Source: Pelagirhabdus alkalitolerans (GTDB lineage: Bacteria > Bacillota > Bacilli > Bacillales > Amphibacillaceae). From it: DNA of 64,000 bases. The notes beneath the pieces are model-generated. The model searched no databases and was not told the DNA's origin. It saw only the letters and a list, made by a program, of their open reading frames with translations. Positions 1 to 9,212 of this stretch are shown in pieces. The stretch's first letter is position 1; each line of letters begins with the position of its first letter. The position numbers and the translations under genes are program-made. The DNA lies in assembly GCF_900096905.1 (NCBI RefSeq), contig NZ_FMYI01000002.1:62001-126000 (forward strand), given 5' to 3'.

Positions 1-2
1 AA

Positions 3-1838
3 GAAAATGGTCAATTTCAAGTCGAATTTGGTCGTGCGGGGCATCAATTGACTCGTGAACAATATTTAGCTATTGAAGAATTAGAATTGCCAGGCATATA
101 TTTTCATGAAGGGTCTGACCGTTACTATCCTAACGGTTTATTTGCATCCCAAGTAATAGGACTCGCACAAGCTAACGATGGTGGCCAAGTTACTGGTTTA
201 ACAGGTATTGAAGCTCAATTAGAGGATGTTTTAAGAGGTGAGGATGGATCACTTAAGTTTGAACGAGATAACTATCATTCTAGGCTATTGGATGCTAATG
301 AGGTTATTGAAGAAGAACAAGATGGTCATAACGTAACTTTGACAATTGATCAAAAAATTCAAACAGTGTTAGAAGATGCGATGACCCAAGTGGATGCACA
401 ATATGAACCGGAACGAATCACTGCTACTGTTATGGATCCTAAAACTGGTGAAGTTCTGGCGATGAGCAATCGCCCGAGTTACAATCCTAATCAGTTAGAA
501 AATGTGACAAATTGGTATAATGATGTCGTCTCAACACCTATTGAACCTGGTTCAACAATGAAAGCTTTTACGATTGCGGCAGCTATTGAAGAAGGTGTGT
601 ATGACCCAGATGAAACATATGAATCAGGATCCTATTCGATTGATCAAATTGATCGTCCGATCACAGATTACCGGAGACATTGGGGTGAGATCACTTTTGA
701 AGAAGGTTTTCAACGTTCATCCAACGTCGCGATGTCTAAATTGGTTTGGGAAAAATTAGGGACGGAAACATTTCACGATTATTTAGAGGCCTTTCACTTT
801 GATCGACCCACAGGCATTGATTTACCAAGAGAGGAAGCTGGAACGATTTTATATCGTTATCCGATCGAACAACTAACGACTTCATATGGACAAGGAACAA
901 CCGTAACGCCGATTCAAATGTTAAAAGCAGCTACTGCTATTGCAAATGATGGTAAGATGGTTCAACCTTATGTCATTCAAGATATTGTTAATCCTGATAC
1001 ACAAGAAACAATACAATCTAATGAACCAGAAGTTGTCGATCAGCCTATTTCTAAAGAAACAGCAGATGAGGTGTTAAAAGCAATGGAGTCTGTTGTATCA
1101 TCTGATGTGGGGACTGCTCGGAATATTTATGATTTAGAGTCATACACTGTTGCGGGAAAAACCGGAACAGCTCAGATATCAAGTTCTGAAGGTGGTTATC
1201 TGGAAGGACATGAAAATTATATTTTCTCATTCCTTGGTATGGCTCCGGCAGACGATCCAGAATTGTTGATGTATGTGACGGTTCAGCAACCCAAAATTGC
1301 AGAAGATGAAGCAGGTTCTGCACCTGTCTCGTTTATATTTAATCATGTGATGGAAAATGCACTCCACTACATGAACATTAAACCGGATAAAGAGTCGGAA
1401 GAGACAGTCGGTCAGATCCATTTCCCAGATTGGCATGATCAATCGGTCGATACTGTTGTCGACAGGCTTAATGAAGCGAATATAGACCCTGTCGTTATAG
1501 GGGAAGGGGATACGATTGTCAATTCAAATATGGATGCAGACGAACTGATTCTTTCTACAGATAAAGTAATGCTTGTAACAGATGAACCAACTATGCCAGA
1601 TCTGTCAGGATGGTCGCTACGAAGTGTAACTGAATTTGCGCATTTGTTAGATTTAGATATAGAAATGATTGGTTCAGGTTATCTGATAGAACAAAGTATT
1701 GAAGAAGGTGCATCTATAGAGAATTCACCGTATTTACTGACCGAATTTTTATCTTATGAACAATTGCAAGAACAACTAAAAGCAGAAACAGAAGAAGAGT
1801 CAGATGAAGTTGAGGAAGAAGATCAAGAATTAGATTAA
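3..1838 (+). CDS. pbpB: Penicillin-binding protein 2B, 5'-truncated by window edge
   Basis: Class B penicillin-binding protein, the septal peptidoglycan transpeptidase of the divisome; partner of FtsW, DivIB, DivIC and FtsL by family knowledge. The reading frame is open to the first complete codon at position 3, so the N-terminal anchor lies outside the window. The three transpeptidase motifs are all visible: STMK (552-563), SSN (717-725) and KTG (1158-1166). After the catalytic domain come about 150 residues that look like two PASTA modules (one around TMPDLSGWSLRSV), then a strongly acidic tail rich in Glu/Asp. The next gene is a paralogue (spoVD), as in B. subtilis. Identity is secure; the PASTA boundaries are approximate. 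Confidence 0.95.
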   Translation, partial: ENGQFQVEFGRAGHQLTREQYLAIEELELPGIYFHEGSDRYYPNGLFASQVIGLAQANDGGQVTGLTGIEAQLEDVLRGEDGSLKFERDNYHSRLLDANEVIEEEQDGHNVTLTIDQKIQTVLEDAMTQVDAQYEPERITATVMDPKTGEVLAMSNRPSYNPNQLENVTNWYNDVVSTPIEPGSTMKAFTIAAAIEEGVYDPDETYESGSYSIDQIDRPITDYRRHWGEITFEEGFQRSSNVAMSKLVWEKLGTETFHDYLEAFHFDRPTGIDLPREEAGTILYRYPIEQLTTSYGQGTTVTPIQMLKAATAIANDGKMVQPYVIQDIVNPDTQETIQSNEPEVVDQPISKETADEVLKAMESVVSSDVGTARNIYDLESYTVAGKTGTAQISSSEGGYLEGHENYIFSFLGMAPADDPELLMYVTVQQPKIAEDEAGSAPVSFIFNHVMENALHYMNIKPDKESEETVGQIHFPDWHDQSVDTVVDRLNEANIDPVVIGEGDTIVNSNMDADELILSTDKVMLVTDEPTMPDLSGWSLRSVTEFAHLLDLDIEMIGSGYLIEQSIEEGASIENSPYLLTEFLSYEQLQEQLKAETEEESDEVEEEDQELD

Positions 1839-1872
1839 AATGAAAAACAGTGTACTATTCATTTTTGTTATC

Positions 1873-1900
1873 GTCATATAAATAAGTACAAGCATACTAA
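1873..1900 (+). promoter_or_regulatory. Candidate sigma-E promoter of spoVD
   Basis: TCATATA (1874-1880) and CATACTAA (1893-1900) resemble the sigma-E -35 (KMATATT) and -10 (CATACAMT) boxes. The spacer is 12 nt, shorter than the usual 14. spoVD is a sigma-E gene in B. subtilis, so context supports it, but the match is imperfect. Confidence 0.3.
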
Positions 1901-1905
1901 AGGGT

Positions 1906-3840
1906 GTGAATGTACGAATGGGCTATCATTCAATGTTGACGATTAAAAAAAGAGTGGTCACTGTTTTTTTGTGTGTAATATCTATCTTTATGGTTATTAT
2001 GATGAGATTGTTTTATGTTCAATTTTTTAAGTTTGATGCTTTAGAGGAATTGGCAACTGAATCGTGGACACGTAATATACCATTTGAGGCTAGTCGAGGG
2101 ATTATTTACGATACAAATAATGAAGTCATTGTCAAAAATGTATCCGCGCCGACTCTTATTATTGTACCAAGGCAACTTAATGATACAGTAAAAACCGCTG
2201 AAAAATTAGCGCCTATTCTAAATATGAATGTAGGTGACTTGGAACAATACATGAAGCGCGATACAAGTATGGTCAGGTTCCAAGAAGGTAGAAAATTAAC
2301 AGATGAACAAGCAATTGCGATTCAAAATTTAAATTTACCAGGAATTTATTTAGCTGAGGATAGTAAAAGGCATTACCCCCACTCAGAATTATTAGCGCAT
2401 GTGTTAGGTTTTAGTGGCATCGATAATCAAGGGCTCATTGGAATTGAAGCTGTTTATGATGAAAGACTAAGAGGTGAACAAGGTCATTTATCATTTTATT
2501 CAGATGCTAAAGGGAAGCGGATTGATCATCAATCGGATTTGTATAAACCACCAATTGATGGTGAGCATTTAAGATTGACCATTGACTTAGACGTCCAAAA
2601 AATTCTTGAAAGAGAGTTAGATCAAGCAATGGATACGTATCAACCTGATGGCGCATGGGGATTAGCAGTTAATCCTAACACGGGTGCTATATTAGGTATG
2701 GGATCGCGCCCATCTTTTGACCCTAATCATTATAAAGAAGTGGATGCGTCTATTTATGATCGTAATTTTCCTATTTGGAGCACCTATGAACCGGGATCAA
2801 CATTTAAGATTGTTACACTTGCAGCGGCTTTAGAAGAACAAATTGTTGATCTTCATGAAGACTCTTTTTATGATAAAGGCTCTATTGATGTGGCTGGAGC
2901 TAAGTTACGTTGTTGGAAACGAGGCGGGCACGGTGATCAAAGTTATTTAGAAGTTGTGGAGAATTCGTGTAACCCAGGCTTTGTTAAACTCGGCCAAGGA
3001 TTGGGTGCTGATGAGTTAAATCATTATATCGATGACTTTGGTTTTGGTAAAAAGACAGGCGTCGATTTACTTGGGGAATCAACTGGGATTTTATTTGCCC
3101 CTTCTCAATTGGGAGAGGTTGAGTTGGCAACGACTGCGTTTGGTCAAGGGATTTCAGTAACACCTATTCAACAAGTTATGGCTGTATCGGCAGCTGTCAA
3201 TGGGGGTAAACTTTATCAACCATATATTGTTCAAGAATGGCTCGATCCGATTACTAATAAAACAATCGAAGAAAATAAACCACAACTAAAAAAGAGTGTT
3301 ATATCGAATGATACATCCTTGCAAGTGGCTGAGGCTTTAGAGTCAGTTGTGGCTAATGGGACTGGTCGAGCTGCCTTTGTTGAAGGTTATCGTGTAGGTG
3401 GGAAAACGGGAACTGCTCAAAAAGTAGGAAGTGATGGTCGATACCTTGAAAATAATCACATTGTCTCATTTATAGGATTTGCCCCTGCAAATCAGCCTGA
3501 GATTGTTGTTTATGTAGCGGTCGATAATCCTAAAGATACAGTTCAATTCGGTGGTGTTGTTGCTGCACCAATTGTTGGTCGTATCATTCATGATAGCCTT
3601 CAATCACTAGGTGTACAAAAGCAAAGTGACGGCTTAGAAAAAGATTATCAGTGGCCTGAAGAACCTTTAGTTGAAGTTCCAGATTTTATTGGGGAGAGGG
3701 TGGATAAGCTTCATTCTTATTACCTAAATTTATCAACGGATTTATCTGGTGAAGGGGACTTTATTATTGACCAGTCACCTGATTCTGGCACAAAAGTCCC
3801 TGCGGGTGAGACAATTCGTTTGTTGAGAGGCCATAAATAA
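1906..3840 (+). CDS. spoVD: Stage V sporulation protein D, spore-cortex transpeptidase
   Basis: Class B PBP needed for spore cortex synthesis, working with SpoVE. One N-terminal membrane segment (about residues 15-35) is followed by the dimerisation domain and the transpeptidase domain, with STFK (Ser298), SCN (residues 354-356) and KTG. A single PASTA module ends the protein. Cys336 and Cys355 are 19 residues apart, exactly as the redox-controlled Cys332/Cys351 pair of B. subtilis SpoVD, so control by a StoA/ResA-type thioredoxin is likely (inference). The start is taken as GTG 1906 after AAAGGG; ATG 1918 is an alternative. The 644-residue length is normal for the family. Confidence 0.95.
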   Translation: MNVRMGYHSMLTIKKRVVTVFLCVISIFMVIMMRLFYVQFFKFDALEELATESWTRNIPFEASRGIIYDTNNEVIVKNVSAPTLIIVPRQLNDTVKTAEKLAPILNMNVGDLEQYMKRDTSMVRFQEGRKLTDEQAIAIQNLNLPGIYLAEDSKRHYPHSELLAHVLGFSGIDNQGLIGIEAVYDERLRGEQGHLSFYSDAKGKRIDHQSDLYKPPIDGEHLRLTIDLDVQKILERELDQAMDTYQPDGAWGLAVNPNTGAILGMGSRPSFDPNHYKEVDASIYDRNFPIWSTYEPGSTFKIVTLAAALEEQIVDLHEDSFYDKGSIDVAGAKLRCWKRGGHGDQSYLEVVENSCNPGFVKLGQGLGADELNHYIDDFGFGKKTGVDLLGESTGILFAPSQLGEVELATTAFGQGISVTPIQQVMAVSAAVNGGKLYQPYIVQEWLDPITNKTIEENKPQLKKSVISNDTSLQVAEALESVVANGTGRAAFVEGYRVGGKTGTAQKVGSDGRYLENNHIVSFIGFAPANQPEIVVYVAVDNPKDTVQFGGVVAAPIVGRIIHDSLQSLGVQKQSDGLEKDYQWPEEPLVEVPDFIGERVDKLHSYYLNLSTDLSGEGDFIIDQSPDSGTKVPAGETIRLLRGHK

Positions 3841-3852
3841 TTGTTCTAATTC

Positions 3853-3881
3853 GTGCCACCAGCCCTATTTTTTGTTATAAT
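3853..3881 (+). promoter_or_regulatory. Probable sigma-A promoter upstream of murE
   Basis: GTGCCA (3853-3858) and a perfect TATAAT (3876-3881) are separated by 17 nt. Transcription would start near 3888 and run straight into the terminator hairpin at 3920-3951 before reaching murE. Confidence 0.55.
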
Positions 3882-3919
3882 AGTTCTGAGTTTATGATGA
3901 TAGAGAGCATCAACTAGAT

Positions 3920-3951
3920 TCGACACTCCATGAGTTGAGTGTCGATTTTTT
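3920..3951 (+). terminator. Intrinsic terminator in the spoVD-murE gap
   Basis: A perfect 9-bp stem (TCGACACTC 3920-3928 with GAGTGTCGA 3937-3945) with an 8-nt loop is followed by six T. It can end spoVD transcription. Because a good -10 box lies 39 nt upstream, it may also attenuate the murE transcript. Confidence 0.75.
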
Positions 3952-3982
3952 GAGCTAGAATATATTGAGTGAAAGAGGCTGA

Positions 3983-5485
3983 ATGATGAAAATTTTATCA
4001 GAGATTCTTAAATATTTCCCTTACAAATATGAATTAATTGGTGAAGATAACGTCATGATCCAGGCAATAAAAGTGGATTCTAGAGATGTATTGCCTGGTG
4101 ATTTGTTTGTTTGTATTGATGGCTATACTGTAGATGGTCACCAATATACTGAACAAGCAATTAATAATGGAGCTGTGGCGATTATTGCTCATAAACCAGT
4201 TAGCGATGAAAGAGCGACAAAAGTGTATGTTAAAGATACAAGCGAAATATTAAGTTACTTATCAAGTTATTTCTATGATTTCCCATCTAATGATTTTCAC
4301 TTGATTGGTGTAACCGGTACAAATGGAAAGACATCGATCACTTATTTACTAGATGAATTATTCCAGTTAGAAAAGAAGAAAACAGGTGTTTTAGGTACAA
4401 TACAAATGAAAATTGATCAAAATGTTTATCCTATAGCCAATACAACGCCTGAACCGTCATATCTTCATCGGCATTTTAAAGAAATGGTAGATCATCAGAT
4501 TGATCATGTTTTAATGGAAGTCTCTTCACACGCATTAGAGCTTGGAAGAGTTAATGGTTGTGATTTTGATATTGCTATTTTCACAAACTTAACACAAGAT
4601 CATTTGGATTTTCACGAAACAATGGAAGATTACTTGCGTGCCAAAATGCGTCTCTTTTACCAGCTTGGTAATCGCTATAGCACGCTAGTGCCTAAAAGAG
4701 CCATCGTTAATTGTGATGATCCGCATCATCAATCATTTGCAAGTGCATCCAGCCAACCCATTATTCGTTACGGTTTAACAAATGAAGCGGATGTCTATGC
4801 TGAGGATATAAACTTAGATGCTAATGGCACGTCATTTAAATTAACAACAATAAGTGGAACTGTTCAAATTAATAGTCCTTTAATGGGGCGTTTCAATGTT
4901 TACAATATGCTAGCGGCAGCAGCTGCTGCTGAAGCATCTGGTGTTTCTTTAGAAACTATTCAACGTGGATTTAATCAAACAAAAGGTGTACCAGGGCGTT
5001 TTGAACCGGTCAAAGGAGAGCATGGATTTGGTGTTGTCATCGATTATGCACACACACCTGATTCATTAGAAAATGTTTTATCTACAATTAAGCAATTTGC
5101 TAAAGGATCCATCTATTTGGTAGTAGGTTGTGGAGGAGATCGTGATAAAACGAAACGACCTTTAATGGCAACAGTTGGAGAAAAATATGCAAATCATTCA
5201 ATATTCACTGCTGATAACCCGCGTTCTGAAGATCCGATGCAAATTATTGCTGATATGGAAAAAGGGATGTCATCTGATCGATACGAAGTAGAAGTTGACC
5301 GACAAGTTGCAATCGAAAGAGCTGTTGGAATGGCAAAAGAGACCGACGTTGTGTTGATTGCTGGAAAAGGACATGAGACGTATCAAATAATAGGTGATAA
5401 GACGTTGCCTTTTAATGACTATAAAGTGGCAGAAAATGCGATTAAAGGTAGAGGAGAACATTCTTCAAGCGAGGTGTCTTCATGA
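3983..5485 (+). CDS. murE: UDP-MurNAc-tripeptide ligase (meso-diaminopimelate adding)
   Basis: Cytoplasmic Mur ligase that adds the third peptide residue to UDP-MurNAc-Ala-Glu. The ATP-binding GTNGKT motif is near residues 112-117. DNPR at residues 411-414 is the family signature for meso-diaminopimelate rather than lysine, so the wall chemistry is of the B. subtilis type. Length (500 aa) is normal. ATG 3983 follows AGAGG; a second ATG is adjacent. Its 3' end overlaps murF by 4 nt (ATGA), implying translational coupling. Expression may depend on read-through of the hairpin just upstream. Confidence 0.97.
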   Translation: MMKILSEILKYFPYKYELIGEDNVMIQAIKVDSRDVLPGDLFVCIDGYTVDGHQYTEQAINNGAVAIIAHKPVSDERATKVYVKDTSEILSYLSSYFYDFPSNDFHLIGVTGTNGKTSITYLLDELFQLEKKKTGVLGTIQMKIDQNVYPIANTTPEPSYLHRHFKEMVDHQIDHVLMEVSSHALELGRVNGCDFDIAIFTNLTQDHLDFHETMEDYLRAKMRLFYQLGNRYSTLVPKRAIVNCDDPHHQSFASASSQPIIRYGLTNEADVYAEDINLDANGTSFKLTTISGTVQINSPLMGRFNVYNMLAAAAAAEASGVSLETIQRGFNQTKGVPGRFEPVKGEHGFGVVIDYAHTPDSLENVLSTIKQFAKGSIYLVVGCGGDRDKTKRPLMATVGEKYANHSIFTADNPRSEDPMQIIADMEKGMSSDRYEVEVDRQVAIERAVGMAKETDVVLIAGKGHETYQIIGDKTLPFNDYKVAENAIKGRGEHSSSEVSS

Positions 5486-6834
5486 AACTGACTGGTCAAT
5501 TTCTTAAAGGATTGTTCACATTTAATGAACAAACGTTAAGTGAAGATTTAATCATCCGTGGTGTTGGGACTGATACGCGTATGGAATTAACCGATCAACT
5601 ATTCATTCCAATCGTCGGTGATCACTTTAATGGGCACGACTACATAAAAACAGCCATTGAAAAAGGTGCTGTTGCAAGTATGTGGCAACGTGATTATCCA
5701 CTCCCGGATGATTTACCAACTAACTTTCCGATTCTATTCGTGGATGATACACTTATGGGATTGCAAACATTGGCCACTGCGTATCGAGATCTAATCGATC
5801 CAACCGTAGTAGCTATTACGGGGTCAAATGGTAAAACAACAACAAAAGATTTGGTGAAAAACGTTTGTCAATCAGCGTTTAATACACATGCAACTAAAGG
5901 AAATTTCAACAATCATATCGGTTTGCCGCTAACCATTTTACAAATGGAAGAAAAAACAGATGTCTTAATTTTAGAGATGGGTATGAATCATTTTAATGAG
6001 ATTGAACGATTATCAGACATTGCCAAACCTGATGTTGCTATTGTAACGAATATAGGCGAATCACATATTGAAAATTTAGGATCAAGAGAAGGAATTGCAA
6101 AGGCAAAATTGGAAATACTGTCCTCACTTCATCCGGATGGTGTATTAATCATTGATGGCGATGAGCCATTATTGAATCAAGAATACAATTTCAGAACGAT
6201 TAAAGTAGGATTTAGTGTGCGAAATGATTATGAAGTAACCTTAAATGAAGTGATGCCGGCTGGCACTCATTTTATGTTAAATGGTGAACAGGACTATCAA
6301 ATACCATTAGTAGGTAAACACCACGCCAAAAATGCAAGTTATGCTATTGCACTTGGTTATCATTTAAACCTAACGCATAAAGATATGTATGAAGATTTAA
6401 TGAATCTTGAACAAACAGGTATGCGCTTTGAGCAATTATTATCGAAAAATGGTGCGACATTAATAAATGATGCATATAATGCTTCTCCTACATCTATGAA
6501 GGGAGCTATTGATGCCGTCAAGTTATTCACGGGTTATGAGAAAAAGGTCGCTGTATTAGGTGATATGTTTGAATTAGGAGAAAATGAAAAAGATTATCAC
6601 GTTGAACTGGGCTCATGGATTCCATCTGAGATTGATTGTATTTATACGATTGGTCCATTAGCGTCTTTAATTTCTGAACATAGTAGAGTTCAATCTACAC
6701 ACGCTTCAACCCCTGAGGAGTTAGTTAACTTCTTGAAAGAGCATGATCAAAAAGGAAACCTTATTTTATTTAAGGCTTCGAGGGGCATGGCACTTGAAAA
6801 GGTCATTGCTCAATTAATGAACGAAAAAAGTTAA
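5482..6834 (+). CDS. murF: UDP-MurNAc-tripeptide:D-Ala-D-Ala ligase
   Basis: Last cytoplasmic Mur ligase, adding D-Ala-D-Ala to complete the UDP-MurNAc-pentapeptide. The P-loop GSNGKTTTK is near residues 114-122. The Mur ligase central and C-terminal domains are complete, with NDAYNASPTSM and LGDMFELGE conserved. The start overlaps the murE stop. In B. subtilis murF lies elsewhere next to ddl; here it sits between murE and mraY, the arrangement typical of many other bacteria. The 450-residue length is normal. Confidence 0.96.
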   Translation: MKLTGQFLKGLFTFNEQTLSEDLIIRGVGTDTRMELTDQLFIPIVGDHFNGHDYIKTAIEKGAVASMWQRDYPLPDDLPTNFPILFVDDTLMGLQTLATAYRDLIDPTVVAITGSNGKTTTKDLVKNVCQSAFNTHATKGNFNNHIGLPLTILQMEEKTDVLILEMGMNHFNEIERLSDIAKPDVAIVTNIGESHIENLGSREGIAKAKLEILSSLHPDGVLIIDGDEPLLNQEYNFRTIKVGFSVRNDYEVTLNEVMPAGTHFMLNGEQDYQIPLVGKHHAKNASYAIALGYHLNLTHKDMYEDLMNLEQTGMRFEQLLSKNGATLINDAYNASPTSMKGAIDAVKLFTGYEKKVAVLGDMFELGENEKDYHVELGSWIPSEIDCIYTIGPLASLISEHSRVQSTHASTPEELVNFLKEHDQKGNLILFKASRGMALEKVIAQLMNEKS

Positions 6835-6865
6835 ATGTTAGGGTAAGATTTAGGAGGATTTTTAA

Positions 6866-7849
6866 ATGAATGAGTATTTACTATTATTATCGGTTATGGT
6901 GGCATTTTTGATCACAGTTTTAGCCTCACCTGTGTTTATTCCGTTTTTAAAACGATTGAAATTCGGACAGAGCATCCGAGAAGAAGGTCCGAAGTCTCAT
7001 ATGAAAAAGACCGGTACACCCACAATGGGTGGCGTTATGATCATCTTAAGTATCGTCATCGTTTCTCTGTTTATGATGGTGCGATATAGTACTGATCGTT
7101 TTAGCATCGATATGCTACTTTTACTTTTAGTACTAGTCGGTTATGGTGTGCTTGGTTTCTTAGATGATTTTATTAAAGTTGTATTGAAGCGAAATTTAGG
7201 ATTAACCTCTAAACAAAAGTTAATAGGTCAGCTACTTATTGCCGTTATTTTTTATTTATTAATGTTAATCCAGGGAGTAAATACGACTATTACACTCCCA
7301 GCAACTTCATTAGCGGTAGACTTAAGCTTGTTTTACCCATTATTAGTGATTCTGATGATTGTTGGAACAAGTAATGCTGTGAATTTAACCGATGGTCTAG
7401 ATGGGCTTGTTTCTGGTATCGCTTTGTTTGCCTTTTTCGCATTTGGTCTTCTAGCAACGATTGTATCATCTAATATGGAAGTCGCTATTTTTAGTTTTAG
7501 TGTTGTCGGTGCTTTATTAGGCTTTCTTATGTTTAATGCACATCCTGCAAAAGTGTTTATGGGCGATACTGGTTCTTTAGCATTGGGAGCAGCATTATCG
7601 GCTGTTGCCATCATTTTAAAGCTTGAAGTCCTGTTAGTTATTATAGGTGGTGTTTTTGTTATTGAAACATTGTCTGTTATGATTCAAGTTGTTTCTTATA
7701 AATTACGAGGTAAACGTGTATTCTTGATGAGTCCCATTCATCACCACTTTGAACTTAAAGGTTGGTCTGAGTGGCGTGTTGTTACGACATTTTGGGCAAT
7801 GGGGTTAATACTTGCTGTAATAGGCTTTCTATTAGAGGTGTGGATATAA
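6866..7849 (+). CDS. mraY: Phospho-MurNAc-pentapeptide translocase
   Basis: Integral membrane enzyme that transfers phospho-MurNAc-pentapeptide to undecaprenyl phosphate, giving lipid I. About ten hydrophobic segments are visible. Conserved catalytic stretches are present: the Asp pair near residues 100-101 in GFLDDFIK, NLTDGLDGL near 173-181, and the FMGDTGSLALG and HHHFE regions. The start ATG follows an AGGAGG site at 6852-6857. It abuts murD with no gap. Length is close to the 324 residues of B. subtilis. Confidence 0.97.
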   Translation: MNEYLLLLSVMVAFLITVLASPVFIPFLKRLKFGQSIREEGPKSHMKKTGTPTMGGVMIILSIVIVSLFMMVRYSTDRFSIDMLLLLLVLVGYGVLGFLDDFIKVVLKRNLGLTSKQKLIGQLLIAVIFYLLMLIQGVNTTITLPATSLAVDLSLFYPLLVILMIVGTSNAVNLTDGLDGLVSGIALFAFFAFGLLATIVSSNMEVAIFSFSVVGALLGFLMFNAHPAKVFMGDTGSLALGAALSAVAIILKLEVLLVIIGGVFVIETLSVMIQVVSYKLRGKRVFLMSPIHHHFELKGWSEWRVVTTFWAMGLILAVIGFLLEVWI

Positions 7850-9199
7850 ATGAATCGATTAAAAAACTTCCCATATAAACGCGTGCTTGTCCTAGGTTTA
7901 GCTAAGAGCGGTACAGCAACGTGTAAAGTACTAAATGATAATCAAATTGAAGTTGTTGCAACGGATTTACAGGCCGATCCCAACAGCCCTGATTTATTAG
8001 AATTAAAAGATAGAGGAATTGAATTATATATTGGTAGCCACCCTGATCATTTATTAGAGACATGTGATTTAGTTGTAAAAAATCCAGGAATCCCTTATCA
8101 TGTTCCATTCGTTCAGTCTATCTTGGAGCGAGATATTCCGATATGGACAGAAATTGAGTGTCTTTACTATCTGATCGAACAACCTGTTCTTGCCATTACA
8201 GGTTCAAACGGGAAGACAACGACGTCAACACTTGCTCATGATATCTTAATCAAAAGTAAACAAGATGCTCAGTTAGCTGGAAATATTGGTCAAGTAGCGA
8301 TTGAAGTTGCTCAACATTTAGAGAAAGATCAATCGTTGGTACTTGAATTGTCTTCATTTCAGCTTATGGGAATTAACCAATTCAAACCTAAAGTAAGCAT
8401 TCTTTTAAACTTATTCGAATCGCATTTAGATTATCATGGTGATTTTGATAACTATCGAGCTGCTAAAGCCGCTATTTTCAAAAATCAAACGACGAATGAT
8501 TATTTAGTTTATAATGCTGATGATAAAAGAGTGAAGGCACTTGCAGAGAACGCTCTATCTAGAAAGATTCCATTCAGTCGCAAAGAGAAGCTTGAAAATG
8601 GTGTGTGGATGAATGATCATACCATTTTTTATAGAAGTGAGCCTATTATTGATAAAGATCAAATTCGTCTTGTCGGTGATCACAACTTAGAAAATGTATT
8701 AGCGAGTATTGCAGCTACATTGATGATGGGGGCGACAAAAGAAGGTATTCAGGCGTCTCTTACATCATTTAATGGTGTTACATATCGATTACAGTTTATA
8801 AGAGAACTCAATAATCGTCTCTTTTATAATGATTCTAAGGCAACAAATTCTTTTGCGACTTCAAAAGCTTTATCAGCATTTGATCAGCCGATTCGATTAA
8901 TTGCAGGTGGTTTAGATCGTGGAAACGGATTTGACGAATTGATACCTTATTTAGACAACGTAGAAGGCATTTATTTATATGGTGAAACAAAAGATAAGCT
9001 AGCGAGTACTGCGCAAAAAGCTAATATTCAAACGATAAAGACGGGTGAAGACTTGGTTGAAATGACGCATAAAGCCTATAATGATTCGAATCAAGGAGAT
9101 GTCATCTTGCTATCGCCAGCTTGTGCAAGTTGGGATCAGTTTAAAACATTTGAGGATCGAGGGGACATGTTTTCAAACGTTGTGCATACACTTTTATAA
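7850..9199 (+). CDS. murD: UDP-MurNAc-L-alanine:D-glutamate ligase
   Basis: Cytoplasmic Mur ligase adding D-Glu to UDP-MurNAc-Ala. The N-terminal Rossmann-like region (VLVLGLAKSGTA) is followed by the P-loop GSNGKTTT near residues 118-125, the ELSSFQL segment, NDSKATN and the C-terminal domain ending in SPACASWDQF. It begins immediately after the mraY stop codon. 449 residues is normal for the family. Confidence 0.97.
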   Translation: MNRLKNFPYKRVLVLGLAKSGTATCKVLNDNQIEVVATDLQADPNSPDLLELKDRGIELYIGSHPDHLLETCDLVVKNPGIPYHVPFVQSILERDIPIWTEIECLYYLIEQPVLAITGSNGKTTTSTLAHDILIKSKQDAQLAGNIGQVAIEVAQHLEKDQSLVLELSSFQLMGINQFKPKVSILLNLFESHLDYHGDFDNYRAAKAAIFKNQTTNDYLVYNADDKRVKALAENALSRKIPFSRKEKLENGVWMNDHTIFYRSEPIIDKDQIRLVGDHNLENVLASIAATLMMGATKEGIQASLTSFNGVTYRLQFIRELNNRLFYNDSKATNSFATSKALSAFDQPIRLIAGGLDRGNGFDELIPYLDNVEGIYLYGETKDKLASTAQKANIQTIKTGEDLVEMTHKAYNDSNQGDVILLSPACASWDQFKTFEDRGDMFSNVVHTLL

Positions 9200-9212
9200 A
9201 GGTTACACATGA

